From contig JAZAUS010000007.1 of the NCBI GenBank assembly GCA_036342255.1, positions 1 to 64,000 on the forward strand: DNA of 64,000 nucleotides, read 5' to 3'. Each line of letters begins with the position of its first letter. The stretch's first letter is position 1. Made by a program: the position numbers and the translations under genes. Below, piece after piece: positions 61,513-64,000 of the stretch. The stretch comes from RUG11198 sp036342255 (GTDB lineage: Bacteria > Bacillota_I > Bacilli_A > RF39 > UBA660). The notes beneath the pieces were generated by a model. It was not told where the DNA came from and searched no databases. It worked only from the letters and a program-made list of their open reading frames with translations.

Positions 61513-62904
61513 ATGGATTTAGATACTATCTGGGATTCTTTTTTAGATAAAATAAAAGAGAATGTTTCATCTTTATCTTATGAAACTTGGTTTAAAGATA
61601 CAAAATTAGTAGAAGTTACAGATAAGCAAGCTTTTGTTATTGTTCCTATGCCTTTTCATAAGAATCATTTAGTTGAAAATTATAACAGTATTATTGAGAA
61701 TACTTTTGCTTCTCTAACTGGTAATAGGGTTTCTTTCAGTTTTTTAGAGGATAAAGAATGGGAAGAAATTAAAGAGAATGATGATAACTTTATAATTATT
61801 GAAGAGGATAATAATAAAAAAAACACTGATGTTAATAATTCAGTGATTAATTATGATGATACTAATTTAAATAAAGATTATACTTTTGAAAATTTTATTG
61901 TTGGTAGTTCTAATAGATTTGCATACACTACATCTTTGGCAGTTGCAGAAAAACCTGGTAAAGCTTATAATCCATTATTTTTGTATGGTAAAAGTGGGTT
62001 AGGAAAAACTCATTTGATGCATTCAATAGGTAATTATATTATTGAAAATTCTAATTTGAGAGTTTTATATATATCAAGTGATAAATTTGTTAATGATTTT
62101 ATAAATGCTGTTAGGTATAATGATAAGAATAATTTTGATAAGATTGATATTTTTAAACATAAGTATAGAAATATTGATGTTTTGATGATTGATGATATTC
62201 AATTTTTGGGTAATGCTACTAAGGGTCAAGAAGAGTTTTTTCATACATTTAATGAGCTTTATAATGAGAATAAGCAAATCATTATTGCATCTGATAGATC
62301 TGTTGATGATTTAAAGATGCTTGAGAATAGATTGCTTACAAGGTTTAATTGGGGGCTTACGGCTAATATTACACCTCCTGATTTTGAATTAAGAGTTGAT
62401 ATTATAAGAAAGAAAATAGCTCATCAAGAATCAGCAAAAGATGTACCTGATGAAGTAATTGAGTATATTGCTAATAATTTTGCTTCTGATGTTAGACAAT
62501 TAGAAGGGGCTATAACTAGGGTTTTTGCATATGCTTTAATGATGAATAAAGGGAATGTAGATTTAGATACAGCTGTTGAGGCATTGAAAGATCAATTAGC
62601 TGATAGAAGTGTATATAAAAATGATGTTCATAGAATTCAAACTGTGGTTTGTGACTATTTTAAGATAACTATTGATGATATAAAGGGGAAGAAGCGTAGT
62701 CAAAATATTAATTATCCACGACAAGTTGCTATTTATTTATGTAGGACAATGGCTAATGAATCATTTCCTAAGATTGGTACACATTTTGGTGGGAGAGATC
62801 ATTCTACTATAATGAGTTCTTATAGAAAGATAGTTAAAGATTTGGAGACTAATGAACAATTAAAAGTTGTGATAAAAGAATTAAAAGAGAGGTTATCCAC
62901 ATAA
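61513..62904 (+). CDS. dnaA: chromosomal replication initiator DnaA
   Basis: 463 residues from ATG 61513 with GGAGG at 61501-61505; an earlier in-frame start at 61495 is rejected. Domain I (LSYETWFKDTKLVEV), a short linker, AAA+ domain with GKSGLGKT near residue 159 and LMIDDIQFL near 223, and the C-terminal DNA-binding helix-turn-helix with GGRDHSTIM. Binds the boxes on both sides of its own gene. Confidence 0.98.
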   Translation: MDLDTIWDSFLDKIKENVSSLSYETWFKDTKLVEVTDKQAFVIVPMPFHKNHLVENYNSIIENTFASLTGNRVSFSFLEDKEWEEIKENDDNFIIIEEDNNKKNTDVNNSVINYDDTNLNKDYTFENFIVGSSNRFAYTTSLAVAEKPGKAYNPLFLYGKSGLGKTHLMHSIGNYIIENSNLRVLYISSDKFVNDFINAVRYNDKNNFDKIDIFKHKYRNIDVLMIDDIQFLGNATKGQEEFFHTFNELYNENKQIIIASDRSVDDLKMLENRLLTRFNWGLTANITPPDFELRVDIIRKKIAHQESAKDVPDEVIEYIANNFASDVRQLEGAITRVFAYALMMNKGNVDLDTAVEALKDQLADRSVYKNDVHRIQTVVCDYFKITIDDIKGKKRSQNINYPRQVAIYLCRTMANESFPKIGTHFGGRDHSTIMSSYRKIVKDLETNEQLKVVIKELKERLST

Positions 62905-62996
62905 TAGTGTTGATATTTTTTAAATATATCAACAAGGCTGTGGAAAATAATTGTATATAATTAAAGGGAAAAATACTATTTTCCACAATTTCCACA
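62893..62996. other. origin of replication, downstream DnaA-box cluster
   Basis: TTATCCACA (62893-62901) overlaps the dnaA stop; further boxes are at 62939-62947 (minus), 62979-62987 and 62988-62996. The AT-rich stretch between 62902 and 62975, with a GTTGATAT/ATATCAAC hairpin, is a candidate unwinding element. Confidence 0.8.
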
Positions 62997-63039
62997 GTAT
63001 AATAATAAATAATAATATATTAAGAAAGAAGGAATAATA

Positions 63040-64000
63040 ATGAAATTTGTAATTAAGCAAGATGTGTTGTTGGAAAGTTTGAATCATACTGCAAGAGCTA
63101 TATCACCAAGAAATCTAATTCCTATTCTTACTGGAATTAAATTTGAATTAAAAGAAGAAGGTTTATATTTATCTGCTAGTGATACGGATATATCTATTAG
63201 ATGTTTAATACCTAATGATAAAATTGTTGACATAAAAGAATTAGGAAGTATTGTTATTGGAGGTAAATATATTGTTGAAATAATAAAAAAATTACCTAAT
63301 ACTGATATTACTATTGAGGTTATGGATGGACATAAGATGATTGTTAGTACAGCTAATACAGAATTTAATCTTAATGGTATTAATCCACAAGAATTTCCTA
63401 ATTTAGATTTAGAAGAGAGTAATGATCCTATTATTTTAGAAACTAAAGTGTTTAAAAAGATTATTAATCAAACTTTTTTTGCTACTTCACAGAATGAGTC
63501 TAGGCCTTTATTAACGGGTATTAATTTTAGAATAGATAAGAATAATATGGAAGTTATTGCTACTGATTCTTATCGTTTAGCTAAAAAGGCAATTGTTTTG
63601 GATAGAGAAGTTAGTAATACTGTTAATATTGTTATTCCTGGTAAAAATTTATTGGAATTATCTAAGGTTCTTGATGATGATAAAGAGAGTTTAGAATTGC
63701 ATATATTTGAGAATAAGGTTTTATTTAAGTATAAGAATATATTATTTTTATCTAGGTTATTATCAGGTACTTATCCTGCTACTAGTTCTATTATTCCTAC
63801 TGATTTTAGTGTAAGTGTTGAATGTAGTTGTAGTGGTTTGTTTGAAATGATTGATAGGGCTTCGTTACTTACTTCTGATAGGGATAAAAATACTATTAAG
63901 TTAATTCTCGCTAATAATGAGATGATTATTTTATCTAATTCTCCAGAAATTGGTAAAGTTGAAGAAAAAATGTCTGTTGAAAGTAGTGATGAAATATCTA
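63040..64000 (+). CDS. dnaN: DNA polymerase III beta sliding clamp, 3' end cut by window
   Basis: ATG 63040 after GAAGGA; 320 residues are visible before the window ends, of about 370 expected. Clamp domain 1 starts MKFVIKQDVLLESLNHTARA, domain 2 has ATSQNESRPLLTGINF, and TDSYRLAKK marks the hydrophobic groove region. Ring-shaped processivity factor. Usual dnaA-dnaN order. Confidence 0.97.
   Translation, partial: MKFVIKQDVLLESLNHTARAISPRNLIPILTGIKFELKEEGLYLSASDTDISIRCLIPNDKIVDIKELGSIVIGGKYIVEIIKKLPNTDITIEVMDGHKMIVSTANTEFNLNGINPQEFPNLDLEESNDPIILETKVFKKIINQTFFATSQNESRPLLTGINFRIDKNNMEVIATDSYRLAKKAIVLDREVSNTVNIVIPGKNLLELSKVLDDDKESLELHIFENKVLFKYKNILFLSRLLSGTYPATSSIIPTDFSVSVECSCSGLFEMIDRASLLTSDRDKNTIKLILANNEMIILSNSPEIGKVEEKMSVESSDEIS

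Noticed and set aside
1..64000. tRNA, rRNA or insertion-sequence genes
   Set aside because: No cloverleaf with a TTCGA-type loop, no rRNA segments and no transposase-like frame were seen by eye.

Overview
The window is very AT-rich, with dense, short-spaced genes, strong AGGAGG-type ribosome sites and TAA/TAG as the usual stops. TGA also acts as a stop (an ATGA overlap near 37962), so the standard bacterial code fits. Gene content is that of an uncultured low-GC Bacilli/Mollicutes-type bacterium: Gram-positive DnaB/DnaI loaders, GatCAB, RNA polymerase delta, a YidC lipoprotein of the SpoIIIJ type, Jag, MnmE/MnmG/RsmG and a ParB-like protein beside the origin. The lineage is inferred from gene order and composition, not from a database search.

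Layout. 1-7362: replication genes dnaE, dnaB and dnaI with a phosphatase and a transglutaminase-like protein. 7505-9181: a secreted Ig-repeat protein. 9206-15864: ferredoxin, phosphodiesterase, HAD phosphatase, the gatCAB operon and a glycosyltransferase. 15949-22528: a minus-strand cluster of two giant paralogous coiled-coil proteins with C-terminal membrane segments and SH3-like tails, a basic membrane protein and two small acidic proteins; I do not recognise it as a described system. 22660-34962: mostly housekeeping (HIT, cysS, YugP-type protease, pyrG, Spx/ArsC-like, engB, der) with several unknown proteins. 34984-36250: a gene-free stretch with two tandem copies of a structured non-coding RNA on the minus strand, each with a consensus promoter and its own terminator. 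36317-42331: HU, an XRE/S24 regulator, two paralogous membrane proteins, and an rpoE / degenerate argS / ywiB operon, then a ParB-like protein.

42435-56129 is the usual rsmG-mnmG-mnmE block, but mnmG and mnmE are separated by about 9.7 kb of accessory DNA. Between 45049 and 51532 this holds a minus-strand array of gene cassettes. Each has its own extended -10 promoter, and the cassettes are separated by modules built of paired TATCTAAA elements, a 45-63 bp piece encoding the end of a SEC-C zinc motif, and a terminator. Cargo includes an HNH nuclease with an overlapping partner gene, a second transglutaminase-like protein, a histidine phosphatase and two unknown proteins. The array is bordered by imperfect direct repeats. 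A radical-SAM gene, an unknown gene, a serine hydrolase and a small unknown gene fill the rest up to mnmE.

56196-64000 is the classical origin region: mscS, jag, yidC, rnpA and rpmH on the minus strand; a HerA-type ATPase, dnaA and dnaN (cut by the window end) on the plus strand; DnaA boxes lie on both sides of dnaA. Genes left of the origin mostly read leftwards and those right of it rightwards, as expected for bidirectional replication.

The strongest leads are the tandem RNA pair, the SEC-C/TATCTAAA cassette array, the coiled-coil membrane cluster, and an arginyl-tRNA synthetase paralogue that has lost its catalytic motifs.
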